Positions 47,601-60,182 of a stretch of 64,000 bases of DNA are shown here, piece after piece. Positions within the stretch are counted from its first letter, which is position 1. Each line of letters opens with the position of its first letter. A program made the translations under genes and the position numbers. The DNA comes from Cotesia glomerata (lineage: Eukaryota; Arthropoda; Insecta; Hymenoptera; Braconidae): the NCBI RefSeq assembly GCF_020080835.1, contig NC_058165.1, positions 15,617,915 to 15,681,914 of the forward strand. The letters are read 5' to 3'. Under the pieces are notes generated by a model. The model did no database searches. It was not told the origin of the DNA and saw only the letters and a list, made by a program, of their open reading frames with translations.

Positions 47601-50600
47601 ATGGTCATAAATGCAAAATTTTAAGTTTAATTGATTACACCAGAAATGACATAATTGTACAGTTAAATAAAAATAATCATTAGTAAAAAGCGAATAACTA
47701 TATGTCCCGAGTGAACTACATAAATGAGAAAAAATCATGATTACTAAGTTAAAAGTAGAAACTTAAACTCACATGACTGTATGCATCAAGCGTTCCTTTT
47801 AGTCTTGTCGCTGGATAGCGCCCTCGCAACGCTGTAAATAATTTATTATGAAAATCATAATAAATTTTTTCAGGTTGAACGTCACCTAACACCTTTGACA
47901 AAACCATTTCTAACAAGCTTGTTGTAATCTTCAAAGGAATCTTTATTCAAAGCTGTCCATGCGGCGGGAAAAGACTGAAAAATAAAATAATCAATAATAA
48001 TTTGTAATTGATAATTGTGATTATATAAAAAAAAAAAAAATCAACTTGAATCAAGCGAAAAATTCGTTTATTAAGTAAAATTTACATAAACCAAGAAAAA
48101 TTGCTTAGTTTGAAAATATTTCTACTCAAAAAGAAAAATTAAGTTTTTAAAAATTATTTACTTGTTTCAAGTAAATATTTTTTATGTACAAACGATGATA
48201 AAAAGATTTGTCAATTAACTTACGTGAGTTTTAAAAGGTACAGTCATAACAATGATGCGACTCTCCATCGATGTCTCCAAGTTTAATTGGGATTTCCTCA
48301 AAATATATAAACTGGTGGAGAGCGGCTTTGACGATGGCGAGGAACTCCAGGTCGGCCACGGCGACGCCGCAGACTTCATCTGTTCTCGTCATAATAGGTT
48401 TAACAACCAAACTGCCCTTGTTGTGCGATTTTAAATCTTTCCACTTGTCATCGTGATTCAGAAGATTGATCAATGTATTAAATCCATGAGTTAACTCTGG
48501 GAATTTTCTTTTAACCTCCACTGCCGCATTCGAGCTGATACTGTTCGAATGGATATTTAAGCGCAGCACTTGGATACCTAAAAAATAGAATAATATATAA
48601 TTTTGAAAAAATGGATATCATTATTATTTACACTATTATTAATATATATTTTATATTCTTTTAGTTTGATTTATTTATAAAATCATGTTTTTAACATTTT
48701 TAACTATTATTTATTTTAATTTACTATTAAGTTCGTGAAAATTATTATCAGTAGTAACTGTAATTATGACTATTATGCCGAGCCGAGTGCTCGGAATCAG
48801 AAAGGTAGGCATACGCAATACCACGCGCTTGACCTATCTCTCTTGCTCCCACGCAAAAGATGCGTGAAAAAATCTTTTAATTCTGACGATCCTAATCAGG
48901 ATAATAGAATAATCTTATCAAATAGTGAATGTAATATAAATCGTGTAAAAATTAATTTATTCTTGATTTTTTTTTAACGTTCCCAACTACAAAATAAATT
49001 GAAAAAAGTATCAAAACTGGACTAATAATATAATAGCTTAAATAGTAGATGTGAGCTTTAAAATAAATTCAATAGATTTAAGCTAACTTTTATGGTTTAA
49101 AAAATTGATAAAGGAAAAAAGAACGAAATACATTCATTGAAAAAATTTTTCAAATTTTTAAAATCACGGAATGAATTAAAAAATCATTAAAATTAAACAA
49201 ATAATCGTTTCAATTTATCATTCATCTATCATTTATCTTTTACATCTGGAAAATAATTTTCCTAAAATATGCGAAATTCGAAAATAAAAAAAAAAACTTT
49301 TTAAAAATATACCTAAAAATACTATTATTTAATTATTTAATGATAATAAATAAACATCTAGTTTGTATAGCAACTTACAAGATTTTCAATTTATTGTAGA
49401 TCGCTTTGTTCTGCAAAAACGAGTGACAAAGTAGAGAATGCATTTCTTTTAAAAAAATTGCATCCTCAAGCAGATCAGCTTCACCCACATGGTTGTGCCG
49501 GTATTTTGGAGCATCCTCGTCTTTTTCGTCTAGATATCGGAAAACTCCGTCCGAATCCAGAGTCCCTTGCCCATTGCATCCGTGCGAATGGTTCAAAGAG
49601 CACAAGAAAAATCTGAAAAAATAATTAAATTAGAAGTAAAAAATATTTTTTTTTAATTGCATCTACAGTTTTACAATTTTTTTACAAATGACAAATTTTT
49701 AATTTTTTTATAATAATTTTTTAATAAAAAAAAATCTAAAAATTTTTAATTTTCGGAAACTCAACTTTCATTAACTTCATTAATTAAAAAGTATAAAAGT
49801 TTGTAAACTAAAAATGGCATACAATAACGAAAAATTGTTTCACTTCAATTTTTATGAGTTGATAATTTTTTTAATTTATTAATAAATTAAACCGAAGATT
49901 TATAAAAGTTATTCCTTTTTGAAAAAAACAATATCGTTAAATATATAATGTTAGCTAGAAAATTGAATATTCTTTGAATTTATGTTTCCTTCAGTTCTCT
50001 GAATTTTTTCGTGAGCTGTACTACTACTACGACTACTGTATCGCGTAGGGTAAGTTTCATACACTGTTATGTACGTTTGTCATGTGTGCATATATATACT
50101 TACTCAGAATTGCAACCACGGCTGCTCTTGAAATTCCAAGATTTCGCAACAACAGAAGAGCACAACCGATTGTTTTTTCACTGTTATCGGTAACACCGAC
50201 TTTTTTGCTTTGCCTCTATTGCGTTTTTTCATTTTATATATTAAGTACATGTATTTCATTTTTATTTATACAAATATGTTTGAAAAACATTACTTAGTTA
50301 TAGCTACTTATGGATTTTCTATCATCTTAAAGATGTATGAATGAACACATAATAATATAAAAAGTTAAACGAACGCCTTATAATGGCTTTGGTAAGAGTA
50401 CAACTCACGAGCGAATTCGGAGAACTTTATAATTTTATAGATTATCTGAAGATTTTATTCTTTTTTTTACATTTCTATGAAATTTATTTATGTGACACTA
50501 AAATTAGCAGACACATGACAATTATTTTAATTTTTTTGAAAGATAAACTAATTTTAGAAAATTATTTAAAAAAAATTGTATTTATAATTTTTTAGATCTT

Positions 50601-51125
50601 CTAAAAACAAAATTATTTAAATAAAATTTTTTTTCGCTTATGTTTGTTTGTTAAAAAAATTTTATAAATTATCAGATGTCTCTTAATTTCAGTATCATAT
50701 AACAATACTCTACTTTCATGCTAGCATTATTTGATTGAGTACGTAGAGTGATTGTATTATATAAATAATGAAAATGTAAATGACACTGAAGTTAGCAGAC
50801 GTCGAGAAATTTCTGATTTTTTTTTAAGTAAATTACAACTAAAAAGATATTTACAAAAAATTGCACTTTTAGTTTTTCAAGTTTTTAACATGTGAAATTT
50901 TTTTTTTTAATTGTTTAATTGAAATTTTTTCGATAAAAAATTTCTACTAATTTTTAAATGTCAGCTAACTTCATTTTCATAAATTTAAACTAATTAAAAA
51001 TTTACTTACTTTCTTTGTCCTGATTCGCGTGTTGCTTGATAAGAGTAGTATAAATCGGTATCAGGATCCTTAAAAATACGATCAGGTAGAGATTCTACTG
51101 AAGATTTCTTGGCGGGAGCGGTCAT
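44684..51125 (-). pseudogene. MULE transposase A: FLYWCH-like N-terminus, RING-finger C-terminus
   Basis: Nine minus-strand exons with GT-AG borders: 51125-51010, 49612-49379, 48577-48224, 47974-47773, 47554-47222, 46384-46097, 45786-45607, 45034-44960, 44871-44684. Exons 1-2 give a FLYWCH-like zinc finger ('YYSYQATRESGQRKFFLCS', then 'HGCNGQ', ending 'KYRHNH'). Exons 3-5 give the MULE domain: 'MTVPFKTH', 'SFPAAWTALNKDSFEDY', 'PEKIYYDFHNKLFTALRGRYP' (second catalytic D), 'LLLALLPPQQIVKAF', 'EWLNKVGPSNLSFY'. Exon 9 ends in a RING finger: CLAC, NPCRHC, CQAC, CSYC. Frame breaks occur in exon 3, in exon 4 near 47885, in exon 5 near 47375 and in exon 6 near 46290, so it is dead. The last three exons are open. 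Confidence 0.8.
45130..46802 (+). pseudogene. Unidentified decayed coding traces, plus strand
   Basis: Two intronic segments of MULE A (45163-45530 and 46630-46802) show protein-like text on the plus strand: a block ending 'VLVKRSPGTYNHRKIVEST', one 'IYQGLVLPTLEPWRSAM', and the pair 'TDGKFDFYIEYS' / 'VDGKFEVDLEYAIKDI', which resemble each other. I do not recognise the family. They may be a second, antisense element protein or chance; stops are frequent. Confidence 0.25.
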
Positions 51126-51464
51126 GATGATTACAATGTCACGCGTTTACAATGAATTGACAACTCGTGCTCGCACATAAAACTCATCAACACAGTGGTT
51201 CACTCGTACTAACCGGAGCCCGGAGCGACAGGTTCAGTAAGGCTAGACCGTGAGTAGACAGTACCCCCACTGCAGTACAGCAGCGTCGATGTTGCGCGGA
51301 AGGAGCCGAGAGCGGACGAAGACCATTGCCCCTTGCGCGCCAATGTTCCCCCCGGAACGGTTAGCATCTTACCAATACATGGAATCTGAGCACGTTCGTA
51401 AGTAGGCAAGCCGAAAGTAAGGCTTGGAAAAAAATGAAGTGAGCGTGAGGAGCCTCGCGTGTGA
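51126..51464. promoter_or_regulatory. Upstream region of MULE gene A
   Basis: This 340-bp stretch is markedly less AT-rich than its surroundings and lies just before the minus-strand start codon at 51125. It probably holds the promoter and 5' leader of gene A. No TATA box or other motif can be assigned with confidence. Confidence 0.35.
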
Positions 51465-52459
51465 CGTCACTCGTAAAATTTTTATGCTTTCAGATTTTTT
51501 TTTTTAAATAATTATTTATTATTAATTTTAGTTACTACGGTTAATGGTTATTTGAAGCTCACAAACGCATCTTAAATATAAATTAATACTCCCCTGTCAT
51601 TAGCCGTTACAGTAGACATGCGGCTGAGTTTTTGGCTCAGGCGCTCAAAATCCCATGTTCGAAACCTCTACAATGTTTTTTTTTAATAAAAATTTTTGTT
51701 TTATTTTTTATTTTATCACAAAAAATCAAAATATTATTACAATTATTATTATTATTATTAATATTATTATGGATTCTACATATCAATATGATTAATAAAT
51801 TTTGTTATTTTTAATGGTTATTTGTAATCCTTAAATGCAATTTAAATAAGTAAACACGCAAACTTCCTTGAATGCTCAAACGGCCGCGCGGCAGTTTTTT
51901 TGCGTGGGGTCATGAAGGTCCTGTGTTCGATTTCGATCTAAATTTTTTTTTTTTTTTTTTTTCAATAAAAATTTTTGGCATATTTTTTTTAAACTTTTAT
52001 TTTTACACAAACAACAATATAAAATTTATTCTCATAATTGTTATTATTATAAATTTTTTTTTATTGTAAATGTTACCCTTCTTATCATTGTGGTCATCAT
52101 TATTGCTAATGTTATTATTATTTATATTATTATTATTATTATTGTTATTATTACGGTTCAATCAACATTATTAATAAAAATTATTATAATTAATGGTTAC
52201 TTGAAATCCTTAAACGCAATTTAAATATAATATAAGTTAACATTTTTTTCGCGTCAGATGTTCAAGTGAGCGTGCGGCTAATTTTTTGCGTAGGGTCATG
52301 AAGGTTTTGTGATCGATTCCCAACAAAAATTTTTTTTTTTTTTTTTTTTTTCAATATAAATTTTTGGAATTTTTTTTTGTATCTCTTTCCACGTCACCCA
52401 TGGGGTAAGATACAATGGAACGCATTTTTTTTAACGTGGTATCCCCAGTAGGTCTAATC

Positions 52460-53040
52460 CACGACAAAATCAAAAAAAATCTTCAAATCTACAACCAAAA
52501 TATTGCACAAATGTTGCGAAAAAAATAAGACCATTCCTTTTCTTTGTTTTAATGTCTGGGATAAGTGAGCACGCTCTTTCAGCCGCAACATTTGAATGAG
52601 GTAATATCCTCACTATACCCAGTAATAAACGCAAAGTTTTATACCGAAAAAGAACCATCAGAATTAGTAACAGAGCAAATTGCCATCCACATTTCGTCAA
52701 ATTGCAATTTGTACCATTCTTTTTTCTGGAGTTCATTTTCGTGGTACAAGGAATGCTATTCGCGAGTGACACTTTCTTCATCGGTAACGCGCAAATGGCG
52801 ACAAACGTTAATTATACACGCGAGAGTCTCCTTACGATCCTCATTAAATAACGCGGAATATCCCTTGAATAGCGCCAAACTTTTTAAAAACGGGTCATCG
52901 AACGGAAGCCTTTTGACGATTCGATTTGCCGCAGTAACGTATACGTTCTATAGAACTCAATACATTTTTGACGGAATGTGTCGATTTCCGCTTGTGATAT
53001 TTCGGTCATACGGTCGGTTTCTTCAACTACGCTAAGAACA
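52460..53040 (-). pseudogene. hAT transposase C-terminal fragment
   Basis: Minus-strand text shows 'DPFLKSLALFKGYSALF' (about 52900), then 'VTDEESVTRE' (about 52790), and at 52610-52540 'ILPHSNVAAERACSLI' followed by 'IKTKKRNGL'. That L-P-x-S-N-x-x-x-E-R-x-x-S order, followed by K-T-K-x-R-N, is the hAT dimerisation domain. Two frame changes and stops. No N-terminal half is present, so this is a relic inside the foldback. Confidence 0.75.
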
Positions 53041-53519
53041 TTATCGATAACTTTACTCGCTTTATAGCTGGACGGCTAAATTTTTTTACGATTTTTTGTT
53101 AATAATTACAATTTTATTTTCCTCAAAAAATCCAAAAATCTCCTTTTTCTAGACGCCATTCCGGATCGTTTAAGCCACCAATCATATTTTTAGGAGACGG
53201 GCAAGTATTTTTCGCAATAAATCAACTTCTCGACTAAACTATTAGTTTTTCCCACCTTCATAGCCTGTAACGGTCTCGGCTTTTTTTTTACAGGCTCAGG
53301 CATTAGTATAAAAGACAATAAATAATACAGAAAAAAAAGTGTTGGAAAAAATACTACATAAACAACTTAACGAAAATTAATCGAAACACATCAATAATAC
53401 GATTTCACTGAGAGAAAGAATCATGAGTCACGAATTACCGATCAGATAATCAACAAAACCACGTAAAACAGGACTTATAATTTCTTATAAGCTAAATCCC
53501 TGATGCACTCATACAAAAA

Positions 53520-53925
53520 TCCTAAATCATGAATAATACAATCCCGACCTATAGTACAAACAACCCTGACCTACGATACACACAACCCGAACGTACAGCT
53601 TACATAATCTCCACATACACAGGTCACTCAATCCCGAAATGCGTTTCACGACCCCGAATAATCCGTTACGCGATTACGAATAATCAATAAAAAATTCTAA
53701 GTCGCGTATTCAATATTTCCAAATCACGTCACTCAATTATGATGTACAGCACACACAATACCAAGTCGCTGGTCACACAATCCGATACACAAGTCACACA
53801 ATCCCAAATAATCCGTCACAAAGAGTGATTAATAAACTAAAAATGTCGTAGCGCGTATTAAATAATCCCGAGACAAATGTCACACAACCGCGAATAATCT
53901 TTCACGAAATCACGACTTATTTACT
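53520..53925. repeat. Degenerate array of CACAATCCCGAATAATCC-type units
   Basis: Phrases such as CACAATCC(C/G), AATAATCC and TCACG(A/C) recur every 30-60 bases in loose register. No exact period can be fixed by eye. Non-coding. Confidence 0.5.
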
Positions 53926-53949
53926 ATTTAAATGACTATAACAATTTAA

Positions 53950-54058
53950 CCCTTCGTTGGTCGCGCTATAGAGCGAATCGCCGCCTAACAACTACTCAAC
54001 CTATAGAGACTCGTTATAGTGCGAGCGAGAAACTAAAAAAACCGCGACCAACGAAGGG
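53950..54058. mobile_element. Second piggyBac-like MITE, 109 bp
   Basis: CCCTTCGTTGGTCGCG and CGCGACCAACGAAGGG are perfect 16-bp inverted ends flanked by TTAA (53946-53949, 54059-54062). Its TIR differs from that of the 42064 element, so it belongs to another piggyBac-type family. Confidence 0.92.
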
Positions 54059-54401
54059 TTAAAGAAATAAGGAAAGAAAAGTTATTAAAAATATTATAGT
54101 AATTATTAAAAAACTCAAACGTAGGCTTTCACAATAATGGGAAATACCTTGAACGCTGGATGATACACTTCTATCGATGCCTGACAGTTAATATATGAGA
54201 AAAAAATGCGCGTTTTTCAGACAAAATAACGCGAGCAAAAACAAAACTGCCGAACGACTGTTACTACTAGGAAAACATTGGAGACTCACACTAACTCAGT
54301 AACACTTTCGTAAAAAAACATTGAGTTTGTAAAAATCAATACTAATAATAATAATCAAATATTGATAAAATTAATACGAACATTTTTAATTTTTTATTAT
54401 A

Positions 54402-54620
54402 AGATAAAGACCCAGTTATTGACACACTGAACTAGTTATTGACACTTGCAGTTTTATTTTAATTAAATAAAACAAATCGATTATAATAAATTAAAAATAT
54501 AATTTTTGAATTATAAATTTTAAGATAATTAGTTTTTTGAGAACAATTTATTTTTTTAATTAGAGTAAAATTGCAAGTGTTAATCAACTAGGCTAGTGTC
54601 AATAAATGGGTCTTTTACCT
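54402..54620. mobile_element. 219-bp element with AGRTAAARGACCC ends and GTTATTGACAC motifs
   Basis: Ends AGATAAAGACCCAGTTATTG and, read inward, AGGTAAAAGACCCATTTATT. The motif AGTTATTGACAC is iterated twice near the left end and reversed near the right. The terminal 13 bases match the element at 35416. TA precedes the left end but TC follows the right, so the duplication is not confirmed. Confidence 0.6.
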
Positions 54621-55570
54621 TCGTAAAATTTTATTAAAAAACATTGTGAAGACTTCAAACATTGTTAATTAAACCATGATAATAATAATAATGACAACAA
54701 GGGTGATAATAATGGTGACATTTAAAATAAACAAAATTTACGAAAATGACAATTATGAGAATTAATTTTATATTATTGTTTTGTGTAAAAATAAAAATAA
54801 TATAAAAAATATACCAAAATTTTTATTAAAAAAAATTAATACAGGATTGGAACACGGGAGCTCAATGACCCCACGCAAAAGACTTGACAACACACGTGGG
54901 TACGTAGATGTCTTACGAAAACTAAGTGTTAACTTTATATTTAAATTGCGTTTAGGGGATTTCAATTAACCATTAATAATAATAATATTTATTAATAATA
55001 TTGATTGAACCATAATAATGAACAATGAATGGTCAATAATAACATTAGCAATAATGATGACCACAATGATAATAATGGTGACATTTACAATAAAAAAAAT
55101 TGTACAATAATAACAATTATGAGAATAAATTTTATATTATTGTTTGTGATAAAATAAAATTAAAAAAAAAATATGCCAAAAAGTTTTAGTGAAATAAAAA
55201 AAAAAAAAAAAACTAGATGGGCATCGAGAACACGGGACCTTCATGACTTCCCACGCAAAACAACTGCCGCGTGCGGTTGTCTCGAACATTTTGACGGAAG
55301 CTGCTGTGTTAACTTATATTTCAAATTGCGTTTAGGGGATTTCTTGGCAATCCATTAATAATAACTTACTTATTTATTATAATATTGATATGTAGAATCC
55401 ATAATAATCAATGGGTCAATAATAATAATAATAATATTTAAAGTCGCGTTTGTAAGCTTCAAACAACCATAAACCGTAATAACTATAATTAATGTAATAA
55501 TTATTATTAAAAAAAAAAAAATCTGAAAGTTATTAAAAATTTGGACGAGAAAGACGCTCACACGCGTACG

Positions 55571-55992
55571 CGAGGCAAGTGAAAGGATTAGGTATGGGAG
55601 GGTAGAGCGTACCTCTACCCCTCCATAGGGACTAGTGAAGGTTACCGCACGATTCTCCTTGGCTGCAAACTCCGCCCACCCAGCATTACGTACCGTGTTA
55701 CTATTATGTCCTTTTGGAAAGGGGAACTTTTTACTTCACAAATTGGCCGCAACTGACAGGTTACACACAGTTATACAGTTGCAAAGTCTGCTTTTCGAGG
55801 AGGAATGGCGCTTACCTCTTCCATAGTACTCTTTTCCTGCTATATTTATCTTTATAAAAGTTTATGCTGCGTTGTTTATACTCTTCTCGAAATAACCCAG
55901 AAAGATTTTTCATAATAAATTTTTATAGTCGTTTCTCTTTTTTAAGTGATTTATTACAGTAAATAAATAGAATATATGTCTTTGTATTAAAA
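55571..55992. promoter_or_regulatory. Upstream region of MULE gene B
   Basis: A less AT-rich stretch between the foldback and the first codon of gene B, comparable in position to 51126-51464 for gene A. It probably holds the promoter; no specific element is identified. Confidence 0.3.
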
Positions 55993-57267
55993 ATGTCTTC
56001 AGGTATACAATGGTTAGACAAGGACAACGAACAAGTAAAACCGCATGTCAAAAGTATTATGGCGGTTATTCCGTATTACAGTTACAGATCAAGAAACGAA
56101 ACAAAGGTATTTTTAATTTAACCTAATTAAAACCTCTTATTATTTTTTCAAAATAAAGCCAAAATGTGGATACTGTCCATTTTTGTATTATTTATAATGA
56201 TCCAAATTACTTATTTTTACATTTTACTAAAAATTTGTTATTATTATTATTATTGTTTATCCACACAACGTAAACTCCAATCGAAATCTGACAGTCCTTT
56301 CATCGACACTGGAATTAATTTTTACATTTAATTATTTCTTAGAACTCTACATAAATAAGCTGGTAGAAATCTGGTTACTATGAGTCCAAGGCGAATACTA
56401 ATTCAGTTTTTCTCCTTTATGCGTGATACAGTTACCCTCATGATGTTACGATCGTAACGGGTGGAGGTTGCCCTGCAATTGGAAAAAATCGTTAATGGTG
56501 AACCTCTTTTTAACAATTAACCACAAACCATGACAGAGAAATCCGTTGTTATGTGTGGACAGAATGATTTTCAAAAAGCATTGTGCCAAGGCGACGATCA
56601 ATCGATCCCTTTTCAGTCTAATGCGTTTAATTTTATGATCATCTAAGTCAATTGTAATATAATCATAATAGTCTATATACCTTTTAATGTTGTTGATGGA
56701 AAAACAAAAATATATCTAATTTTTGTGGAATTTACACTGAACAGGCACTCCCCGGTAGCAGCTACAAGTTTGAACATGGGTTAAGACGCATACCTGCAAT
56801 GCAACGATGGCGTTCAAAAGTTCTCGTCCACAACATCCTGCAAATTCTAGAGACGTCTCATGGAATATGCAGCAGAACAACTTCAACTTAATTCCTCAAT
56901 GGCAAACATTTAAATTCAAAAGTTATAACAATGGTGAATTGAATGTGTTACACACTCATTCCAGTTACATTGATGGATCATTTGTTACTGTTATTAGTGA
57001 CGTTAACCTTTCTTTGGGATTATTAAATCCTACAACTTTTATATGGATGCGAACCTTTAAAGTCAACACCAAGAAAAACCAAAAGTTTATCAGGTTTTCT
57101 CGATAATAATGGGATTAGTGGTGATGATAATACGGTAATATAGAAATATAAACAATAATTAAAAATTCCTTACACAGTGTTACACCTTATAAATTATAGA
57201 AAAAGTATCTTTTAATATATATTATTTGAGTTACACTTTTACATTAGAGTATTTTACCATTCATTTT

Positions 57268-58017
57268 AGACACTACACAGAAAAAAAGGTTCACTTCAGC
57301 CAAGAAAATATTTTTCTTCCTAATTATTTTCTTGAGCGAAAAAGGTATTTTTGACAAGAAATTTCACCTCTATTTCCTCAACAAAATAAATTCTCTTGCT
57401 TTAATAAATGATTTATCTTGATCCGCAAGCACCATTTATCCAAGCTTCAAGAAAATCTTGTTTCTTTGAGAAGATTCAGCCTCTTGCTCCAAAAAATTTT
57501 AATTCTTGATAAAAGATTAATTTCTTGTCTTAAAAAAAAAATTCTCTCTTGCTCCAAAAAAATTGAATATAAAAAGATAAAAGTAAATTCTGATTAATAT
57601 GTTTATTGATTAACATTTTACATGGGAAGATCAAATAATATTTCATCACATTTCTTTTCATTCATCATGTATAATTAACGCTAAAATAATATAAAATGGG
57701 TATCAAATATTCGAAGAGAAAAAATTTTTTAAGGCAGAGAAAATTTTTTCTCAGCTGAAGTTAAGTGGCACTGCTTTTCTAAAGTATCTAAAATCTTGAT
57801 CAAATATAAAAGACTCTTATTGAATTAAGTATTGCTTATGATAATTTGAATTAAGAAAGAATGAACTTCCACTGAAGAACAAAATTTGAAAGAAAAAATT
57901 TTTTACTCTGACCACCACACATCTCCCTGGTCTTCCTTCAAGCTAATCTGAAAATATTTTTGAGCCAGGCAATTTTGTTCTCCAGTCAAGAAATATTGAA
58001 GTCTTTCTTGGGGTGTA
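57268..58017. mobile_element. Possible MITE in a gene B intron
   Basis: ACACAGAAAAAAAGGTTCACTTC at the left and, read inward from the right, ACACCCCAAGAAAGACTTCAA look like related inverted ends, and the body repeats CTTGA/TCAAG blocks. Similarity between ends is weak. Confidence 0.35.
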
Positions 58018-58955
58018 TTAATATTTTTGAGAATCTTCGAAATTCAATAATTTTGCCGTAGGAATTGGAAGCATTTTTTCTTTAAGTGTCGGATCCCTGA
58101 TGATTTTGGATGTAATTAATCTTTATTGTAGGTCAAGTTGTTGCTGTTTTTTCTTTTAGTTAGAAATCAATGTAAATAAATTTTCGAAATTAATAGCTAA
58201 ATCAAGCTAAGATAATACATTTCAAATAGATAAAATGATAAAAAAGATTGTGCATTTCCGTTATCCAAATAATTTATTTTTCTTTTTGTGTTCTTAGGCT
58301 TTACCAATATAATGCTGGATGCTTATGACAGCTAAGTCATCATCAGCTTACTCTGCTGGCTTAACTTATTTTAAAAGACGTTTTTGGCCCCTCAACATTC
58401 AAATCCCACAAACATTTATTACTGATTTTGAAATCTCTTTGGTGGAATTCAATTCTATTTACATTTCCACAAGCAAAGCAGCATGTTGGCTGTTTATTTC
58501 ACTACTGCCAGGTGAGCCTAATATTTGAAAGAAAATTATACTTTTGATCCTAATTATATGCTTATGTAAATCGTAACATACTGATATTCACTTCATGAAT
58601 TTATTTCATCAATAGGCACTCATGAGGAAATTCAAAAAATTCAATCTATTACAGTTGTGTAAAGAATGGATTCCAGGGCAAATTATGATACGTAAATTTA
58701 TGGCTCTAGCCTTATTGCCACATCAAGATATTCCTGCAGGCTTCGATTGGCTCGTCACGAATTCACCTGCTGATATTAGAAGAATATTTGATCCTTTTAT
58801 AGCGTATTATAGACGTCAGTGGTTAATTAGAGAAACTCCAGCTAGATACAGTGTGTATAATGAAAAACATCGATCAAATAATTATTCCGAGGCGAGCAAT
58901 CGGCGAAATAAACTTCGGTTTGGAATTCACCCATCTATATGGACATTTACAGGTA

Positions 58956-58959
58956 TAAT

Positions 58960-59032
<73 letters not shown>

Positions 59033-59040
59033 GTTTATTT
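58956..59040. repeat. (AAT)n-(ATT)n microsatellite
   Basis: AAT repeats pass into ATT repeats, forming a potential hairpin, directly after the donor of the fourth exon of gene B. Confidence 0.9.
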
Positions 59041-59099
59041 ATTTATTTATAAATATCTTAATACATTTATAATAATAATTATTTATTTAGTATAATATA

Positions 59100-60000
59100 A
59101 TTAAGAAATGACCTTGTATTTTGTGAACTATTGACATTTTGAAAGATATAAGCTCATCCTGATGTTTTACTTATCAAGAGCTTTCATTTGAATACCCACA
59201 TGAATTTTTGATATATTTTTCATATATTCGTGTATATGAATGTAGTAAAATATATCGTAATTGATGTGGGTACTCAAATGAAAGGTCTTGATGAGTGTAA
59301 CATCGGGGATGAGCTTAATATCTTTAAAAATATCATTAGTTGACAACATACCATGTCATTTCTTAGTCATTGACATTTTTAAGATCTAAACTCATTTCAA
59401 TGTTACACATCTTTTATTTGAGTACCCACATGGCATTTTTATATATTTTATACATATGGTAAGTGTGAAATATATAAAGGACATTTCTTAATTATGTGTC
59501 TTAAGATAAAGAATTTTCGAATGCAGCCTCAATACTTATCATAATAAATTGACTATCAGTGAGCATGATATGAAATTTTGAAAACGCACGAAGTCAAGTC
59601 AAGACCTTTTGCAATGACACTGAATTTTACTCACAAAACCGAATTTATCATATGGCTATCCTGGACGCAAAATTTTTCTCACTGATGGTCAATTTATTAT
59701 GGAAAGTATTCAGGCTGCATTTAAAAATGCTCTATCTTTTAAATACATAATTAAGAAAAGACCTTGTATCTTCAGAAATATCTTTCAGAAATTTTTAACA
59801 ATATCAGTTTACCCCGACATTACACTCATCGAGACCTTTCATTTGAGTACCCACATCAATTCTTTTCACATATTTATATATATTATATATTTATGTACAT
59901 ACCATAAATATATACAAAATGCATGTAGTTACTTAAATATAAGCTCTTGATCAGTGTAACATTAGGGATGAGCTTATATCTTTAATCACGTCAATAATTA
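59100..60000. mobile_element. Large palindromic MITE in the last intron of gene B
   Basis: Several blocks are mirrored: AAGAGCTTTCATTTGAATACC with TACTCAAATGAAAGGTCTTG, and GCAGCCTCAATACTT..AATAAATTGAC with GTCAATTTATTATGGAAAGTATTCAGGCTGC. The outer parts (59100-59345 and 59735-60000) also match each other. No coding. Confidence 0.6.
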
Positions 60001-60111
60001 GAAAAGTAGGTACAGTGCAATGTAACTAAAGTCATTATTTACTAAAGAAAAATTTTATATATTTATAGTTCATTAAGTCACAGCAGTCACATAGTGACTG
60101 CAAGGTTGCTA

Positions 60112-60112
<1 letters not shown>

Positions 60113-60181
<69 letters not shown>
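60113..60181. repeat. (TTA)n microsatellite
   Basis: About 23 uninterrupted ATT/TTA units immediately before the acceptor of the last exon of gene B. Confidence 0.95.

Positions 60182-60182
<1 letters not shown>

Larger units (their letters stand above)
51465..55570. mobile_element. Foldback element with arms built of tRNA-like subrepeats
   Basis: The outer segments mirror each other: GCCTCGCGT..CTCGTAAAATTTTTATGCTTTCAG (51454-51500) against its counterpart at 55510-55575. The left arm has three direct subrepeats (about 51510-51790, 51800-52170, 52190-52390), the right arm two or three inverted ones (about 54700-54965, 55080-55345, 55440-55565). Each contains TTAAACGCAATTTAAATAT-type text and a GGTCATGAAGGTCCTGTGTTCGATT phrase with a pol III B box, then poly-T and (TTA)n. 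The centre holds a hAT fragment, a piggyBac-like MITE and an iterated-motif element. Confidence 0.65.

Noticed and set aside
51209..51409. 66-codon minus-strand ORF before MULE gene A
   Set aside because: Lies in the less AT-rich upstream region of gene A, shows no recognisable domain and does not join exon 1 in frame.
52565..53035. 156-codon plus-strand ORF in the foldback
   Set aside because: Exact antisense of the hAT fragment; the minus strand carries the recognisable domain.
56807..57106. 99-codon plus-strand ORF as an independent gene
   Set aside because: It is in the place of the second exon of MULE gene B, whose phase-0 frame is a different one; treated as a decayed part of that gene.
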